Assembly (NCBI GenBank): GCA_904373265.1
Contig: CAJFEE010000007.1
Location: 43,108-107,107 of the forward strand
Direction: 5' to 3'
Length of the DNA: 64,000 nt
Origin: Candidatus Harrysmithiimonas galli
GTDB lineage: Bacteria > Bacillota > Bacilli > CAJFEE01
Shown: one piece after another, positions 62,497-64,000 of the stretch
Numbering within the stretch: the first letter of the stretch is position 1
How the letters are laid out: each line of letters opens with the position of its first letter
Made by a program: the position numbers and the translations under genes
Notes under the pieces: model-generated
Seen by the model: the letters and a program-made list of their open reading frames with translations, nothing else
The model's database searches: none
Told to the model about the DNA's origin: nothing

Positions 62497-63408
62497 TTAT
62501 AAACTTTTTGCACCAAACAAAGTTCCAATCAATTGAACAGCAACTTTGCCAGAATGATTATTGATATCTTTACAACAATCAATCCCAAAAAATTCAGAAG
62601 ATGTAATCAATCCTGCCTGATACAACAGATTCATTGCAATCATTGTTTCTTTTGGTGTCAATCCCATAGAAATTGGATCGCTGATCCCAGGCAACATCTC
62701 CCCATCCAGACAATCAAAATCAAAGGAAAGATGGACTCCGTCACAATCTGCTAAATAATCAATTGTTTCATCGATAATTTTTGAAATACCCATTTTTTCA
62801 ACATCCATAATCGAATAAATTTTAACTTGATATTCTTTTGCTGCCAATATTTCCAACCGGCTATAATCTCTCGCACCAATAAATACCAAACTTTGGGGCG
62901 ATAAAGGATTGTCTAAACTTATTTCTTCGCTGATTTTATCTAAATCCCTTCCAATTTGCAATTTACGAAAGGACTTTTTTAAAAAAGAAAACATCGATAT
63001 CGTATTCTCATCACCTAAATTCAAATGAGCGTCAAAACATATCATTCCCATTTTCTTATAATGTCTAGATAAACCTTCGACAACCCCTAAGGAAACCAAT
63101 TCATCTCCTCCCAACACAATTGGAATTTGCCTTTTTAAAGTTATATAATATGTAAGTTCTTGTGTTTTTTGTAAAATACTAGAAACAATAGATAAATTTG
63201 GAGGCTCGGGAAGATATACTTGAATTCGTTCTGTTTTGTCTAAAACAATATCTCCATAATCAAAAACAATACCATTTATACCACAACAATTTTGCAGCAT
63301 ATGATGCAATCCGGCATAACGAAACGCTCTGGGTGCCAAATCCACGCCGATAAACGGATGCAGCAAATTATTTAATTCAACACCTAAAATGCTTAAACGT
63401 TGTCCCAT
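62497..63408 (-). CDS. arginase/ureohydrolase-family protein with altered metal-ligand motifs
   Basis: GGDELVSLG, CFDAHLNLGD, LSFDFDCLDGE at positions of the ureohydrolase GGDH / DAHxD / DxD motifs. Confidence 0.82.
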   Translation of the reverse strand: MGQRLSILGVELNNLLHPFIGVDLAPRAFRYAGLHHMLQNCCGINGIVFDYGDIVLDKTERIQVYLPEPPNLSIVSSILQKTQELTYYITLKRQIPIVLGGDELVSLGVVEGLSRHYKKMGMICFDAHLNLGDENTISMFSFLKKSFRKLQIGRDLDKISEEISLDNPLSPQSLVFIGARDYSRLEILAAKEYQVKIYSIMDVEKMGISKIIDETIDYLADCDGVHLSFDFDCLDGEMLPGISDPISMGLTPKETMIAMNLLYQAGLITSSEFFGIDCCKDINNHSGKVAVQLIGTLFGAKSL

Positions 63409-63645
63409 TTACGCACCTCATTCAAACCATTTTCTTAATTATAAAGCAAATATAGATAGAATCCAATGATAGACTTTCTTTAATCACAAAACAAATACAA
63501 AAGTTGAAAAATGTTTTTTACCTTTATTATACGGAATACACATAGTAAAACAAAAAACATCATAAAAAATGAAGGAAAACTATAGAAAAAAAGAAAACCC
63601 GTCAGATTGACAGGTTTAAACATAATTGTTGCATTGAAATAAAAA

Positions 63646-63718
63646 TGAGCCATGAAGGACTTGAACCTTCGACCCTCTGATTAAAAGTCAGATGCTCTAC
63701 CGACTGAGCTAATGGCTC
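63646..63718 (-). tRNA. tRNA-Lys (TTT)
   Basis: Cloverleaf on minus strand: GAGCCAT...CTTTTAA...ATGGCTC. Confidence 0.97.
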
Positions 63719-63727
63719 ATCAAGTGG

Positions 63728-63799
63728 CTGGGCTAGCTGGATTCGAACCAACGAATGACGGAGTCAAAGTCCGTTGCCTTACCGCTTGGCTATAGCCCA
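63728..63799 (-). tRNA. tRNA-Gln (TTG)
   Basis: TGGGCTATAGCCAAGCGGTAAGGCAACGGACTTTGACTCCG...TAGCCCAG followed by CCA. Confidence 0.96.
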
Positions 63800-63809
63800 A
63801 TAAAGATGG

Positions 63810-63890
63810 TGGAGGGGGACGGATTCGAACCGCCGAACCCGAAGGAACGGATTTACAGTCCGTCGCGTTTAGCCACTTCGCTACCCCTCC
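63810..63890 (-). tRNA. tRNA-Tyr (GTA)
   Basis: GGAGGGGTAGCGAAGTGGCTAAACGCGTCGGACTGTAAATCCG with long variable arm, CCA follows. Confidence 0.96.
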
Positions 63891-63905
63891 AAAAATTTTC
63901 TATGG

Positions 63906-63978
<73 letters not shown>

Positions 63979-64000
63979 ATAAACAAATGATGGTGGAGGA

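Overview
64 kb window from a low-GC Firmicute (Bacillota) chromosome. Housekeeping blocks: a membrane-anchored MurF-like ligase plus alpha/beta hydrolase; a tyrosine-type aroF/hisC/tyrA cluster behind a T-box leader; a potABCD polyamine ABC operon with an XRE-cupin regulator; a glutathionylspermidine-synthase-like ATP-grasp / DUF350 / lipoprotein cassette; ppaC; cls; an AI-2E family transporter; a CoA-disulfide-reductase-like enzyme; cobalamin-riboswitch-controlled genes and an ECF transporter; fetAB-like genes; DedA; arginase-like, cdaA, cdaR, glmM and glmS (with glmS ribozyme); and four tRNAs. The most notable content is a complete type I-B-like CRISPR-Cas system (cas6-8b-7-5-3-4-1-2, minus strand) with array 1 (8299-9840) and a second array without adjacent cas genes (42431-43643) about 24 kb from the end of the cas operon. 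Both arrays have the same 30-bp repeat (ATTTCAATACATCCTATGTTACGGTTCAAC) and similar leader-like right flanks. They share two nearly but not exactly identical spacers, suggesting independent acquisition from related phage variants. The leader-distal side of array 2 is opened up: intact repeats at 38261, 39996, 41598 and 41664 are separated by 0.7-1.7 kb DNA segments carrying truncated phage or recombinase gene fragments that abut repeats, a frameshifted DM9-domain gene, and a secreted-protein gene with in-frame stops. All calls come from reading the sequence; no database search was run.
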